DNA from: Alteraurantiacibacter aquimixticola | GTDB taxonomy: Bacteria; Pseudomonadota; Alphaproteobacteria; Sphingomonadales; Sphingomonadaceae | Direction: 5' to 3' | NCBI RefSeq assembly: GCF_004965515.1 | Contig: NZ_SSHH01000003.1 | Location: forward strand, 1 to 64,000 | DNA: 64,000 bases | Shown: piece after piece, positions 39,243-48,871 of the stretch | Layout of the letters: every line of letters begins with the position of its first letter | Numbering within the stretch: position 1 is the first letter of the stretch | The notes under the pieces: model-generated | Databases searched by the model: none | Seen by the model: only the letters and a program-made list of their open reading frames with translations | What the model was told of the DNA's origin: nothing | Made by a program: the position numbers and the translations under genes

Positions 39243-41867
39243 TCAGTCGCCTGCCGTTCCCGCTTCCTGCTTAAGGCGGTAGAGTACTTCGAGCGCCTCG
39301 CGCGGGCTCAGCGCATCGACATCGAGCGCCTGCAGCTCCTCGCGCAAGAGGTCGCATTCCTCTTCCTCTGCCTCGGCAGCAGCGGCGAAGAGCGGCAATT
39401 CACCAAGGCCCGCCGCCAGCCCGCCCGTTTCCGCGCGGCCCTTTTCCAGCTTGTCGAGCACCGACTTGGCGCGGGCGACCACTTCCTTCGGCACGCCCGC
39501 CAGCCGTGCGACCGCGAGGCCATAGGACCGGTCTGCCGCGCCCTCGGCCAGTTCGTGCAGCAGGACCAGCTCGCCCTTCCATTCCTTCGCCCGCACATGG
39601 TGGAGCGAGAGGGCGGGGCAGGTGTCCGCCAGCCGCGCCATTTCGTGATAATGCGTGGCGAACAGGCAGCGGCAGCGATTGGTCTCATGGATCGCTTCTG
39701 CCACCGCCCATGCCAGCGCCAGCCCGTCATAGGTCGATGTGCCGCGCCCTACCTCGTCGAGGATGACGAAGCTGCGCTCGCCTGCCTGGGAAAGGATGGC
39801 GGCAGTCTCGACCATTTCGACCATGAAGGTAGAGCGCCCGCGCGCCAGATTGTCCGACGCACCGACGCGGCTGAACAGCCGGTCCACCAGCCCGATCCGT
39901 GCGGCTTCGGCAGGGACGAAACCGCCCGCCTGCGCCAGCAGCACGATCAGCGCGTTCTGGCGCAGGAAAGTCGACTTGCCGCCCATGTTCGGGCCGCCGA
40001 CCAGCCACAGCCGGTCGCTGCCTGACAGCGTGCAATCATTGGCGATGAAGCGCACATCTTGCTTCGCTAGCGCGGCTTCCACCACCGGATGCCGCCCGCC
40101 GGTGAAGGCGAGCGAGGTATCGTTGGTGACCTCCGGCCGGCACCATCCGCCCTCTGCTGCCCGCTCCGCCTGTCCCGCGCTGACATCGAGCCGGGCGAGG
40201 GCCGCTGCCGTGGCGGCGATGCGCTCGCGGCTGGCGGAGACTTCGCCTACCAGCTCTTCGAAATGCGCTTCCTCGGCAGCGATGGCGCGCCCGCCCGCCT
40301 CGGCAATGCGGTTCGCTTCCTCATGCAGTGTGAGCGAATTGAAACGCACCGCATTGGCCATGGTCTGCCGGTGGATGAAACCGCTGTCCGCCGTCATCAG
40401 CGCGTCGCCATGCTTGCTCGGCACTTCGATGAAATAGCCGAGCACGCCATTATGCTTGATCTTCAGCGAGGCGATGCCGGTCTCGCTGCGATAGCGGTTT
40501 TCCATCGCGGCGATCGCGCGGCGGGCATTGCCGGAGACTTCGCGCAGCTCGTCCAGCCCCTCGTCATAGCCCCCGGCAATGAAGCCGCCCTGGCTGCGCT
40601 CGGTTGGCGGGGAGGGGATAAGCGCGCGGCTGAGCAAATCGGTCAGCGCGCCATGCCCAGTGAGGTGGGGCAGCAGCGCGTCGAGCAGGGCGGGGCGGTC
40701 CTTGCGGCTCTGGAGCACGCCATGCAGCCGCCGTGCCTCGATCAATCCGTCGCGCACCTGGCCGAGGTCGCGCGGACTGCCGCGCCCGGCAACGATCCGG
40801 CCCAGCGCGCGGCCAAGGTCGGGGATCGCGCGCAGCATCTCGCGCATGTCCGCGCGCAGGAGCGGATCGCGGTGAATCTCCGCCACCAGCGCCAGCCGCT
40901 GTTCGATGGCGGCATGATCGGTGAGCGGGGCGGACAGGTCCTCCGCCAGAAGCCGCGCGCCCGCGCCGGTGACGCAGCGATCGACCTCGCCCAGCAGCGA
41001 TCCCGCGCGTCCGCCATTCTGCGCCGCGACAATCTCCAGGCTCGCCCGCGTCGCCTCGTCCATCGCCATGATGGCGGAGGAACTGCGCGCGACCGGCGGC
41101 AGGAGCAGCGGCAGTTTCCCGCGACCGGCATGGTCGAGATAGGCGATGAGGCCGCCTGCCGCGCCCAGCATTGCGCGGCTGAAGTCACCGAAACCGTCCA
41201 GTGTGGCAACACCGTGCACGCGTTTGAGCGCCGCCTCTCCCGCCTCGCTGGCAAAGTCTGTGCGGGTGCGGGCGATCGCGTCGAACGGTGCTTCGTCCCA
41301 TCCCTCGGGCGCAACCAATTCGCTCGCCCCGATGCGTGCCAGTACCGCGCCCAGCTGGTCCGCTGTGCATTCTTCCAGCTCCATCCGCCCGGTGGAGATG
41401 TCGCAGGCGGCCACGCCGCAAGTCCCGCGCAAATCGGCGACGGCGGCGAGCATGTTGGCGCGGCGCGGTTCGAGCAGTGCCTCTTCGGTCAGCGTACCGG
41501 CGGTGACGAAGCGGACGATATCGCGCTTCACCAGCGCCTTGGAGCTTGGCGTGCCTTCGCGCTTGGCGCGGGCCTTTGCCTCATCGGGCGTTTCCACCTG
41601 CTCCGCAATTGCCACGCGGCAACCGGCACGGATCAGGCGGGCGAGATAGCCTTCCGCCGAATGCACGGGCACGCCGCACATCGGCACCGGTTCCCCGCCA
41701 TGTTCGCCGCGGCTGGTCAGCGCGATATCGAGCACGCCGGCGGCCGTCTTCGCGTCGTCGAAGAACAGCTCGAAGAAGTCGCCCATGCGATAGAACAGCA
41801 GAGAGTCTCCGGCCTCCTTCTTGAGGTCGAGATACTGCTTCATCATCGGAGTTGCGGAACCGGCCAT
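39243..41867 (-). CDS. mutS: DNA mismatch repair protein MutS
   Basis: 874 residues. N-terminal mismatch motif LFYRMGDFFELFFDDA (Phe-x-Glu intercalation), connector and lever domains, then ATPase Walker A GGPNMGGKSTFLRQN, Walker B FVILDEVGRGTSTYDGLALA and the HTH-like C-terminus. It detects mispairs and recruits MutL. Start MAGSATPMMKQYLDLK is chosen as the usual MutS beginning. Divergent from maeB. Confidence 0.96.
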   Translation of the reverse strand: MAGSATPMMKQYLDLKKEAGDSLLFYRMGDFFELFFDDAKTAAGVLDIALTSRGEHGGEPVPMCGVPVHSAEGYLARLIRAGCRVAIAEQVETPDEAKARAKREGTPSSKALVKRDIVRFVTAGTLTEEALLEPRRANMLAAVADLRGTCGVAACDISTGRMELEECTADQLGAVLARIGASELVAPEGWDEAPFDAIARTRTDFASEAGEAALKRVHGVATLDGFGDFSRAMLGAAGGLIAYLDHAGRGKLPLLLPPVARSSSAIMAMDEATRASLEIVAAQNGGRAGSLLGEVDRCVTGAGARLLAEDLSAPLTDHAAIEQRLALVAEIHRDPLLRADMREMLRAIPDLGRALGRIVAGRGSPRDLGQVRDGLIEARRLHGVLQSRKDRPALLDALLPHLTGHGALTDLLSRALIPSPPTERSQGGFIAGGYDEGLDELREVSGNARRAIAAMENRYRSETGIASLKIKHNGVLGYFIEVPSKHGDALMTADSGFIHRQTMANAVRFNSLTLHEEANRIAEAGGRAIAAEEAHFEELVGEVSASRERIAATAAALARLDVSAGQAERAAEGGWCRPEVTNDTSLAFTGGRHPVVEAALAKQDVRFIANDCTLSGSDRLWLVGGPNMGGKSTFLRQNALIVLLAQAGGFVPAEAARIGLVDRLFSRVGASDNLARGRSTFMVEMVETAAILSQAGERSFVILDEVGRGTSTYDGLALAWAVAEAIHETNRCRCLFATHYHEMARLADTCPALSLHHVRAKEWKGELVLLHELAEGAADRSYGLAVARLAGVPKEVVARAKSVLDKLEKGRAETGGLAAGLGELPLFAAAAEAEEEECDLLREELQALDVDALSPREALEVLYRLKQEAGTAGD

Positions 41868-41982
41868 TGCGATGCGCGAGGTAATAGGCCGCAATATGAT
41901 TCGGGAAGGGCGGGGCGCAGTCTTTCCCCTATCGCGCGCGGGAATTGCCCATTAAGGGGTCTGACGCGAAGAGGAGGATCAC

Positions 41983-44241
41983 TTGGCCGACGAGACGAAC
42001 GATTTCACCACGCGCGAGGCGCTGTTCTATCACGAGACCATTCGCCCGGGTAAGATCGAGATCATCGCCTCCAAGCCGATGGCGACCCAGCGCGATCTGT
42101 CGCTGGCTTACTCTCCCGGTGTTGCCGCCCCGGTGAAGGCGATCGCCGAGGACCCGGCGCTGGCGGCGAAATATACCGCGCGCTCCAACCTCGTCGCGGT
42201 GATCTCCAACGGTACGGCTATCCTCGGCCTCGGCAATCTCGGCGCGCTCGCTTCCAAGCCGGTGATGGAAGGCAAGGCGGTGCTGTTCAAGCGCTTTGCC
42301 GATGTGGATTCGATCGATCTCGAACTCGACACCGAGGACCCGGAAGCCTTTATCAATGCCGTCGCGCTGATGGAGCCGAGCTTCGGGGGCATCAATCTTG
42401 AGGATATCAAGGCGCCGGAATGCTTCATCATCGAGCAGGCGCTGCGCGATCGGATGAACATCCCGGTGATGCATGACGACCAGCACGGCACGGCGATCAT
42501 CGCCGCAGCCGGTCTGATCAATGCCTGCCACCTGACGGGCCGCGACCTGAAGGACGTGAAGATGGTGGTGAACGGTGCGGGCGCCTCGGCGCTGGCCTGT
42601 ACCGCCCTCATCAAGTCGGTCGGCGTGCCGCATGAGAACGTGATCGTCTGCGATCGCTCGGGCCCGATCTATCCCGGCCGCGCCGATGTCGACCAGTGGA
42701 AGAGCGCGCATGCGGTCCCGACCGAAGCGCGCAGCCTGGAAGAAGCGCTGGTGGGCGCGGACATCTTCCTCGGCCTGTCCGCCGCCGGGGCGCTGGAGCC
42801 CGCGTGGGTGGAGAAAATGGCCGACCAGCCGATCATCTTCGCCATGGCCAATCCCACGCCTGAAATCATGCCGGACGAGGCGCGCGCCGTGCGCCCCGAT
42901 GCGATCATCGCCACCGGCCGGTCGGACTTCCCGAACCAGGTCAACAATGTCCTCGGCTTCCCCTTCATCTTCCGCGGCGCGCTCGACGTGCGGGCGACCA
43001 CGATCAACGAGGAAATGAAGGTTGCCGCCGCAAAGGCGATTGCCGAGCTGGCGCGCGAGCGTGTGCCGGAAGAAGTGGCCGCCGCCTATGGCACCAATCA
43101 CCAGTTCGGCCGCGAATATATCATCCCCGCGCCTTTCGATCCGCGCCTGATGGAGCGCGTCTCCTGCGCCGTCGCAAAGGCGGCGATGGATTCGGGCGTG
43201 GCGCAGGACAGGATCGAGGATTTCGACGAATACGCGCTCGCGCTGCGTTCGCGCCTCAATCCCACGACCTCGGTGCTCACCCGCGTCTATGACGAGGCCA
43301 AGGCCCATCCCAAGCGCATGGTCTTTGCCGAGGCGGAGGAGGACGTCGCCCTGCGCGCGGCGATCCAGTTCCGCGATTTCGGCTATGGCGAACCGATCCT
43401 TGTCGGCCGCACCGAGAAGGTGCGCGAAAAGCTGGTGGAGCTGGCGGTGGAGGATCCCGACAGCTTCGAGATCGCCAATTCGGCCAACTATCCCGACATC
43501 GAGCAGATGGTCGACTATCTCTACAAGCGGCTGCAGCGGCGCGGTTACACGCTGCGCGATGTGCGCCGCATGGTGAACCAGGAACGCAACGTGTTTGCCG
43601 CGTTGTTGGTGGCGCTCGACAAGGGCGACGGCATGATTACCGGCCTCACCCGTACCTACAGCCAGACAGCGCGCGAGATCGCCAAGGTGATCGACGCCAA
43701 GCCGGGCGCAACGCCCTTTGGCGTACACATGGTAATCGGCAAGAACCACACCACCTTCCTCGCCGATACTACGATCAATGAGCGGCCGAGCGCCGAGCAG
43801 CTGGCCCATATCGCCAAGGAGACGGCTGCCGTCGCCCGCCGCATGGGGCATGAGCCGCGCGTCGCCTTCCTGTCCTACTCCACCTTCGGCAATCCCTCCG
43901 GCCAGTGGCTGGGCAATATCCGCGATGCCGTGGCGATCCTCGATGCGGAGGATCCGGGCTTCGAATATGAAGGCGAGATGGCGCCCGATGCCGCGCTCAA
44001 TCCCAAGGTGATGAGCCTCTATCCCTTCAGCCGCCTGTCCGGCCCGGCCAATGTGCTGATCATGCCCGGGCTGCAATCGGCCAACCTTTCGGCCAAGCTG
44101 CTGCGCGAATTGTCGGGCGACACGATCATCGGGCCGATGCTGATCGGCAGCGAAAAGCCGGTGCAGATCGCGCCGATGACCTCGATCGCGCCGGATGTGC
44201 TGACGCTGGCGGTACTGGCGAGTGCGGGGATAGTCGGCTGA
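41983..44241 (+). CDS. maeB: NADP-dependent malic enzyme with C-terminal phosphotransacetylase-like domain
   Basis: 752 residues. Residues 1-420 are malic enzyme: DLSLAYSPGVAAP, the catalytic ISNGTAILGLGNLG, MHDDQHGTA and the NADP fold VVNGAGASALACT. Residues 430-752 resemble phosphotransacetylase (MVFAEAEEDVALRAAIQFRD, GMITGLTRTYSQTAREIAKVI), which in MaeB regulates by acetyl-CoA. It decarboxylates malate to pyruvate. The start is TTG 41983 with GAGGAGG upstream; no ATG is in frame. Confidence 0.93.
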   Translation: MADETNDFTTREALFYHETIRPGKIEIIASKPMATQRDLSLAYSPGVAAPVKAIAEDPALAAKYTARSNLVAVISNGTAILGLGNLGALASKPVMEGKAVLFKRFADVDSIDLELDTEDPEAFINAVALMEPSFGGINLEDIKAPECFIIEQALRDRMNIPVMHDDQHGTAIIAAAGLINACHLTGRDLKDVKMVVNGAGASALACTALIKSVGVPHENVIVCDRSGPIYPGRADVDQWKSAHAVPTEARSLEEALVGADIFLGLSAAGALEPAWVEKMADQPIIFAMANPTPEIMPDEARAVRPDAIIATGRSDFPNQVNNVLGFPFIFRGALDVRATTINEEMKVAAAKAIAELARERVPEEVAAAYGTNHQFGREYIIPAPFDPRLMERVSCAVAKAAMDSGVAQDRIEDFDEYALALRSRLNPTTSVLTRVYDEAKAHPKRMVFAEAEEDVALRAAIQFRDFGYGEPILVGRTEKVREKLVELAVEDPDSFEIANSANYPDIEQMVDYLYKRLQRRGYTLRDVRRMVNQERNVFAALLVALDKGDGMITGLTRTYSQTAREIAKVIDAKPGATPFGVHMVIGKNHTTFLADTTINERPSAEQLAHIAKETAAVARRMGHEPRVAFLSYSTFGNPSGQWLGNIRDAVAILDAEDPGFEYEGEMAPDAALNPKVMSLYPFSRLSGPANVLIMPGLQSANLSAKLLRELSGDTIIGPMLIGSEKPVQIAPMTSIAPDVLTLAVLASAGIVG

Positions 44242-44262
44242 TCTGCGTAGGCGGCAGCTGGC

Positions 44263-45051
44263 TCAGCCCAGCGCCGCCCAGATGCCCATCGCGCTGGTCA
44301 GCGTGAGCGCCAGGCCCACGGTGAGCAGCATCAGCCGGGTGGAGAAGTGGCGCGCGGCAAAGGCCCCTATGGGTGCTGCCGCTACGCCGCCGATCAGGAA
44401 GCCCAGCGTCGCCCCGGCAAGATCGGCAAAGCCCAGCTGCATGATAAAGGCGGCAGAGATCGTCACGGTCAGGAAGAATTCCACCGCATTCACCGTGCCC
44501 ACCACCTTGCGCGGTTCGGCGCCCTGAACCAGCAGGTTGGAAGTCACCACAGGCCCCCAGCCGCCGCCACCGGCTGCATCAAGGAAGCCGCCAGTCAGGC
44601 CCAGGACCGCGACATGGCGCGGACGCTTCGGGGCAGGGGGATAGGTGAAGCCGCGATAGAGCAGGTAGATGCCGATGCCGGTGAGGTAGGCGAGCACGAA
44701 GGGCCGCACCACCTCCGCATCGACGCTGGTGAGCACATAGGCGCCCAGCACGCCGCCCGCGATGCCGGGCAGCAGCAAGCGCCAGAACAGCGCCTTGTCG
44801 ATATTGCCGTTGAGCAGATGGCTGATGCCCGACGTGGCGGTGGTGAAGCATTCCACCACATGCACACGCTGCGATGCGACGGCGGGCGCAACGCCCAGTA
44901 CGCCCACCATCAGCGCGTTGGAAATGACGCCGAAGGCCATGCCCAGTGCGCCGTCCACCAATTGGGCGGCAAAGCCGACGGCGATGTAGGGAAGCAGGGA
45001 AACCCAGTCGAATTCGCCAAACATCGGCGGCAATCCAGGCAGTTGAACCAC
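44263..45051 (-). CDS. TSUP-family permease (sulfite exporter TauE/SafE type)
   Basis: 262 residues, about eight TM segments. GFAAQLVDGALGMAFGVISNALMVGVLGV and the symmetric LTGGFLDAAGGGGWGPVVTSNLLVQGAEPRKVVGTVNAVEFFLTVTIS are the paired TSUP motifs. Substrate may be sulfite, sulfonate or thiosulfate; not decidable here. Convergent to maeB across 21 nt. Confidence 0.87.
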   Translation of the reverse strand: MVQLPGLPPMFGEFDWVSLLPYIAVGFAAQLVDGALGMAFGVISNALMVGVLGVAPAVASQRVHVVECFTTATSGISHLLNGNIDKALFWRLLLPGIAGGVLGAYVLTSVDAEVVRPFVLAYLTGIGIYLLYRGFTYPPAPKRPRHVAVLGLTGGFLDAAGGGGWGPVVTSNLLVQGAEPRKVVGTVNAVEFFLTVTISAAFIMQLGFADLAGATLGFLIGGVAAAPIGAFAARHFSTRLMLLTVGLALTLTSAMGIWAALG

Positions 45052-45134
45052 CTGCCCGATGTGAGTTTTCGCGGCGTCACGAAAGGAAGAAATACTTTAC
45101 CGGGATGCGACCCGAAGCGGCTTGATCGAAACCG

Positions 45135-45833
45135 CTACCAGGGCACGGCCTGCCCGTCATAGGCGAGGAAGGCGTGGCGCGGTTCGCGCTCGGCTTCCAG
45201 CACATCGATCATGCCCGATACGCTGGTATCGACATCGATCAGCGCATTGGGGCCGCCCATATCGGTCTGGACCCAGCCGGGATGGAGCGAGATCACGCCG
45301 ATCCCGCGGGGCCTCGCATGCTTCTCGAACAGTGAGCGTGAGAGCATGTTCTGGCCGACCTTGCTGAGGCGATAGAGGTTCGATCCGCCCGAACTGTCAT
45401 CGATGGAGCCCATCTTGGAGCTCATCATGCCGATCGTGCCGCCATCCTTCATGGACGGCAGCAGGCCCACCGCCGCACGCGCCGGGCAGACGGCATTGGT
45501 CATGAGGATATCGGCGACATTGTCGCGCGTGAGATCGGCGAGGTCCTGCTCGCCGCCGCCATAGACGCCGGCATTGAGGACGAGGATGTCCAGCGATCCG
45601 GCGGGGATCGCCTGGGCCAGCGCGGCGATGCTGGCTGCGTCGGTTACGTCCATCTCATGCACCTTGATCGCGCCATCGCTTGCTGCGGCAGCATCGGCCA
45701 GTTCCGCCGAGTGAGAACGCTGCGTGGCAAAGACCGTGTAGCCCTTCTCCGCCAGGCGGCGCGCCAGCCCCAGGCCCAGCCCGCGCGAGGCCCCGATGAT
45801 ACATGCGGACTTGCTGGCGGATGGGCTGGTCAT
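45135..45833 (-). CDS. Short-chain dehydrogenase/reductase
   Basis: 232 residues. Cofactor motif GASRGLGLGLARRL (TGxxxGxG variant), DVTD, NAG (LVLNAGVYGG), and catalytic YRLSK with upstream Ser in MMSSKMGSI. The last segment VISLHPGWVQTDMGGPNA is typical of CsgA-like/atypical SDRs. Substrate unknown. Divergent from the aminotransferase gene 52 nt away. Confidence 0.88.
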   Translation of the reverse strand: MTSPSASKSACIIGASRGLGLGLARRLAEKGYTVFATQRSHSAELADAAAASDGAIKVHEMDVTDAASIAALAQAIPAGSLDILVLNAGVYGGGEQDLADLTRDNVADILMTNAVCPARAAVGLLPSMKDGGTIGMMSSKMGSIDDSSGGSNLYRLSKVGQNMLSRSLFEKHARPRGIGVISLHPGWVQTDMGGPNALIDVDTSVSGMIDVLEAEREPRHAFLAYDGQAVPW

Positions 45834-45885
45834 GGTATTGCTCCGGAGTGATTGTGGGCAGGTCTGCCTGTGATACACATGGCCC

Positions 45886-47022
45886 ATGCAATCAGTTCCG
45901 AGCCAGCGTCATCGCTTCGCCATCCCTGACGATGTGCACTATCTCAACTGCGCCTACATGTCGCCGCTCTCCAATGTGGTCACGCAGGCCATGGTCGATG
46001 GTGCAGCGTGCAAGCAGAGGCCCTGGACCTACAAGCCCGACGACTTCTTCTCCATCTGCGAGGCCTTCCGCGATAGGGCGGCGCGGCTGTGCGATGTTGC
46101 CGCCCACAGCATCGCGATCGTCCCGTCGGTCAGCTATGCGCTGGCGATCGCCGCGCGCAACCTGCCTCTGGCCAAGGGGCAGCAGGTTGTGATGCTGGGC
46201 GACCAGTTCCCGTCCAACGTCTATCCCTGGCGCCAGCTGGCGGCAGAGCGGGGCGGCCGCGTGGTGGCGGTTGAGCGGGACGCCGATGCGGCATGGACCA
46301 ATGCGGTGCTCGATGCGATCGGGCCGGACACTGCCGTGGTCGCCGTGCCGCATGTGCATTGGGCCGATGGCCGTGTGGTGGATCTCGAAGCGGTGGGGGC
46401 GAAATGCCGCGAATATGGCGCTGCGCTCGTGCTCGACCTCACGCAATCGCTTGGCGCCATGCCGCTCGATTTTGCCAAGGTCGATCCCGATTTCGCCGTG
46501 GCCGCCTGCTACAAATGGCTGATGGGACCTTATGGCACCGGCATGCTCTATGTCGCACCGCGCCACCATGATGGCGAGCCGGTCGAGCAGAACTGGATCA
46601 ATCGCGGCGGGTCGGAAGATTTCACCCGGCTGGTCGATTACCGCGACGATTACCAGCCCGGCGCGAGGCGTTTCGACCAGGGCGAGAAGTCCAATCCTCC
46701 GCTGATGTTCGGCGCCAGCGCAGGTCTCGACTTCCTGCTTGAATTCGGCGTCGAAGCGATTGCCCACACCTTGGCGGAGGAGACCGGCAGGATCGCGGAG
46801 GAGGCGGCGAAGCTCGGCCTCACTTCCGCGCCCATCGGCCAGCGCGCACCGCATTTCCTCTCGCTCGGCTTTCCCGAGGGCGTGCCCGATGGACTGACCG
46901 ACCGGCTGGCGGAAAAGAACGTCTTCGTCTCGCTACGCGGGTCTTCGTTGAGGGTAACGCCGCATGTCTACAACAACGATGCGGATCGCGAGGCGCTGCT
47001 GGAGACGTTGCGCGGCGCGTGA
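45886..47022 (+). CDS. Class V aminotransferase family PLP enzyme
   Basis: 378 residues. VHYLNCAYMSPLS, the PLP-phosphate region, VLDLTQSLGAMPLDF (Asp in the PLP-Asp motif) and PLP lysine in AACYKWLMGPYGTGMLYV. It resembles kynureninase/cysteine-desulfurase-like proteins of unknown substrate. TTGTGG-N16-TACACA ends 6 nt before the ATG and no ribosome binding site is seen, so it may be leaderless. Confidence 0.87.
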   Translation: MQSVPSQRHRFAIPDDVHYLNCAYMSPLSNVVTQAMVDGAACKQRPWTYKPDDFFSICEAFRDRAARLCDVAAHSIAIVPSVSYALAIAARNLPLAKGQQVVMLGDQFPSNVYPWRQLAAERGGRVVAVERDADAAWTNAVLDAIGPDTAVVAVPHVHWADGRVVDLEAVGAKCREYGAALVLDLTQSLGAMPLDFAKVDPDFAVAACYKWLMGPYGTGMLYVAPRHHDGEPVEQNWINRGGSEDFTRLVDYRDDYQPGARRFDQGEKSNPPLMFGASAGLDFLLEFGVEAIAHTLAEETGRIAEEAAKLGLTSAPIGQRAPHFLSLGFPEGVPDGLTDRLAEKNVFVSLRGSSLRVTPHVYNNDADREALLETLRGA

Positions 47023-47045
47023 TGCAACCGCCCAGCTCTGCCAGG

Positions 47046-47840
47046 TCAAGGCTGGGTATTGGCGACCGTGTGATCGGCGCGGATGAAGCCTGCCCCATCG
47101 ACGATCACCGGCTGACCGTTGAGCCGGCCACGGAAGCTGGCGAAGTTCTGGTGCCGCCGCGGTCCTTCCAGTTCGCGCCTCAGTTCGGCAACGGCAAGAT
47201 TGGTCATCCACAGCTTGCCGAGCTCGGCGCGTCCGGGCGTTTTCTCGGGGGCATAGGTTCCCAGCCGCTCGCGAACATTGTTCTGGACGGGCAGCCTCTC
47301 GGGCGCACCAAGCTGGCGGAAAGCGTAGCCGATCATCTCGGCGCGCGTGACAAGGTCGAAATCCTCGAGAATCACCCCGAGCAAGCCCTCGTCATAGCCG
47401 CCGAGCTCGAAGAAGATGCGCCGCGCCATGCCGATTCGCCCCGGCGTCCCGTCAGTGAGATTTTCGGTCTTCTGTCGGCAGCCCGTTCCTGCGGCGCTCG
47501 CTTCGTGGATCTTTTCGAGGTCGCTTGCGGTGAGGAAGTTGTCGCCGTCGAGATTGAACAGGTATTCGCCGCGCGAAAGGCGGTAGGCGAGGTTCTTGGC
47601 CTTGGAGACATGCCAAGGCGCTGTATCGGTCACCCGGAAGAAGCGCAGCCGCCCCGCCTCGATGGCCTCGCGAAAGTTGTCCCATACCCATTTGGCGAGG
47701 CCATCGGGCGAATCATAATCGACCAGCACGATCTCCTCGCCCGCGCCGATGGCTTCGAGATTGCCGGGCAGGGTTTCGCGCAGCTGGTAAAGCCGGTTCT
47801 TGCAGGTGGTGCAGAAGCTGATGGTAATCGGATCGGTCAT
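47046..47840 (-). CDS. Glycosyltransferase family 2-like protein
   Basis: 264 residues. ITISFCTTCKNRLYQLRETLPGNLEAI at the N-terminus, VLVDYDSPDGLAKWV (nucleotide-sugar), YLFNLDGDNFLTASDLEKI (DxD motif) and later GVILEDFDLVTRAEMIGY. The pattern matches a galactosyltransferase-like GT-A fold. The start MTDPITIS is chosen because upstream codons overlap trmB. Cotranscribed with trmB (1-nt gap). Confidence 0.82.
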   Translation of the reverse strand: MTDPITISFCTTCKNRLYQLRETLPGNLEAIGAGEEIVLVDYDSPDGLAKWVWDNFREAIEAGRLRFFRVTDTAPWHVSKAKNLAYRLSRGEYLFNLDGDNFLTASDLEKIHEASAAGTGCRQKTENLTDGTPGRIGMARRIFFELGGYDEGLLGVILEDFDLVTRAEMIGYAFRQLGAPERLPVQNNVRERLGTYAPEKTPGRAELGKLWMTNLAVAELRRELEGPRRHQNFASFRGRLNGQPVIVDGAGFIRADHTVANTQP

Positions 47841-47841
47841 G

Positions 47842-48546
47842 TCAGCCGCGCCTGCGGAAGCGGAAGTACCAGACTTCGTGGCCATAAGTGTTGCGCGCCT
47901 TGTGCTCATAACGCGTCTCGGGCCAGCCGGAGGGGCGGACCTGCCAGCTCTTCGGTCCTTCGACTGTCCACTCGAACTCGTCGGTAAAGCGGCGCATTAC
48001 CATCAGCGCGTGGCGAAGATAGACCGGGTGGTCGGTGCCGAAGCGGAATTCGCCGCCGGGCTTCAGCTTGTCGGCGATCAACTTCACGGGGCCATCGTTC
48101 ATCATGCGCCGCTTGGCATGGCGCGCCTTGGGCCATGGGTCCGGGTGAAGCAGGTAGAGCATGGTCAGCGCGCCATCGGGAATGCGCGCCAGCACTTCCA
48201 GCGCATCGCCATGATGGATGCGCACATTGCCAAGGTTGCCTTCCTTCACATGGTTTAGCGCCTGCGCCACGCCATTGAGGAAGGGCTCTGCGCCGATAAA
48301 GCCGTGATCGGGCAGCAGGTCCGCCCGATAGGCCATGTGCTCGCCCGCGCCGAAGCCGATCTCGAAATGCAGCGGGCAATCGAAACCGAACAGCCGTTCG
48401 GCCGTCACGAGACCTTCCGCTGGCACCGCGATGCTGGGCAGGAATTCCTCCACCAGCTGCTGCTGATAGGCGCGCAAAGGCTTGCCCTGGCTGCGGCCAT
48501 AGAGCCGGTTGAGCGTAGTCGGATCGCCTTCCTTGTGCGCTGTCAT
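47842..48546 (-). CDS. trmB: tRNA (guanine-N7-)-methyltransferase
   Basis: 234 residues. LHFEIGFGAGEHMA (SAM binding), LLHPDPWPKARHAKRRMM (the highly conserved F/LPDPWPKxRHxKRR motif) and FTDEFEW near the end. It makes m7G46 in tRNAs. Start at MTAHKEGDPT; a longer in-frame reading to 48759 only crosses the repeat region. Confidence 0.94.
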   Translation of the reverse strand: MTAHKEGDPTTLNRLYGRSQGKPLRAYQQQLVEEFLPSIAVPAEGLVTAERLFGFDCPLHFEIGFGAGEHMAYRADLLPDHGFIGAEPFLNGVAQALNHVKEGNLGNVRIHHGDALEVLARIPDGALTMLYLLHPDPWPKARHAKRRMMNDGPVKLIADKLKPGGEFRFGTDHPVYLRHALMVMRRFTDEFEWTVEGPKSWQVRPSGWPETRYEHKARNTYGHEVWYFRFRRRG

Positions 48547-48871
48547 GTCTGCTGCGCATACATTTTTTTTGGTACGCCTCAAGCGCCGGCGTGCCCATCC
48601 GGGCACTTGGCTATCCTCGCCTGAATCCCTCCGCTTCGCTACGGGGCGGCTACGGGCGCGCGTTCGCGCTTGCGGGCCTGCGGCCCGTTCCGGAGCTTGG
48701 AGGAGGAGCTGCAGCAGCGCGGTCGCGTAGCGACCGCAAGGCGGAACGGCCGTCCGCATCGGGGGCAGCTTGCTGCCCGTCTAGCGAGGATGAAGGCGCG
48801 GATGCGCCTTCGCAAAGCAAACAAACTGCAAGGGTTGGATTGCCCGGAGAGGCACGCTAGGTCGCGCGGCC
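48547..48871. repeat. 325-nt gene-free stretch holding dispersed repeat copy B
   Basis: Very GC-rich and full of short inverted repeats: GGGCC-TGC-GGCCC (48674-48686) beside GCGCGTTCGCGCTTGC (48658-48673, the reverse complement of the 16-mer in copies A and C with one mismatch), GGTCGC-GTA-GCGACC near 48720-48734 followed by GCAAGGCGGAACGG, GGGCAGC-TT-GCTGCCC near 48764-48779, and GGCGCGGATGCGCC near 48795. It starts with GGCTATCCTC as copy A does and ends near CAAACAAACTG. No convincing gene. The mscS promoter lies at its right edge. Confidence 0.6.
48835..48863 (+). promoter_or_regulatory. Putative leaderless promoter of the MscS-family gene
   Basis: TTGGAT (48835-48840), 17-nt spacer, TAGGTC (48858-48863), then 8 nt to the ATG at 48872. 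No Shine-Dalgarno. Confidence 0.4.

Noticed and set aside
40089-42053. 654-codon plus-strand frame opposite mutS
   Set aside because: mutS motifs are complete on the minus strand; the plus-strand translation has no domain features.
41929-44076. 715-codon minus-strand frame opposite maeB
   Set aside because: maeB is clearly coding with both domains; the opposite frame is a His/Arg-rich mirror.
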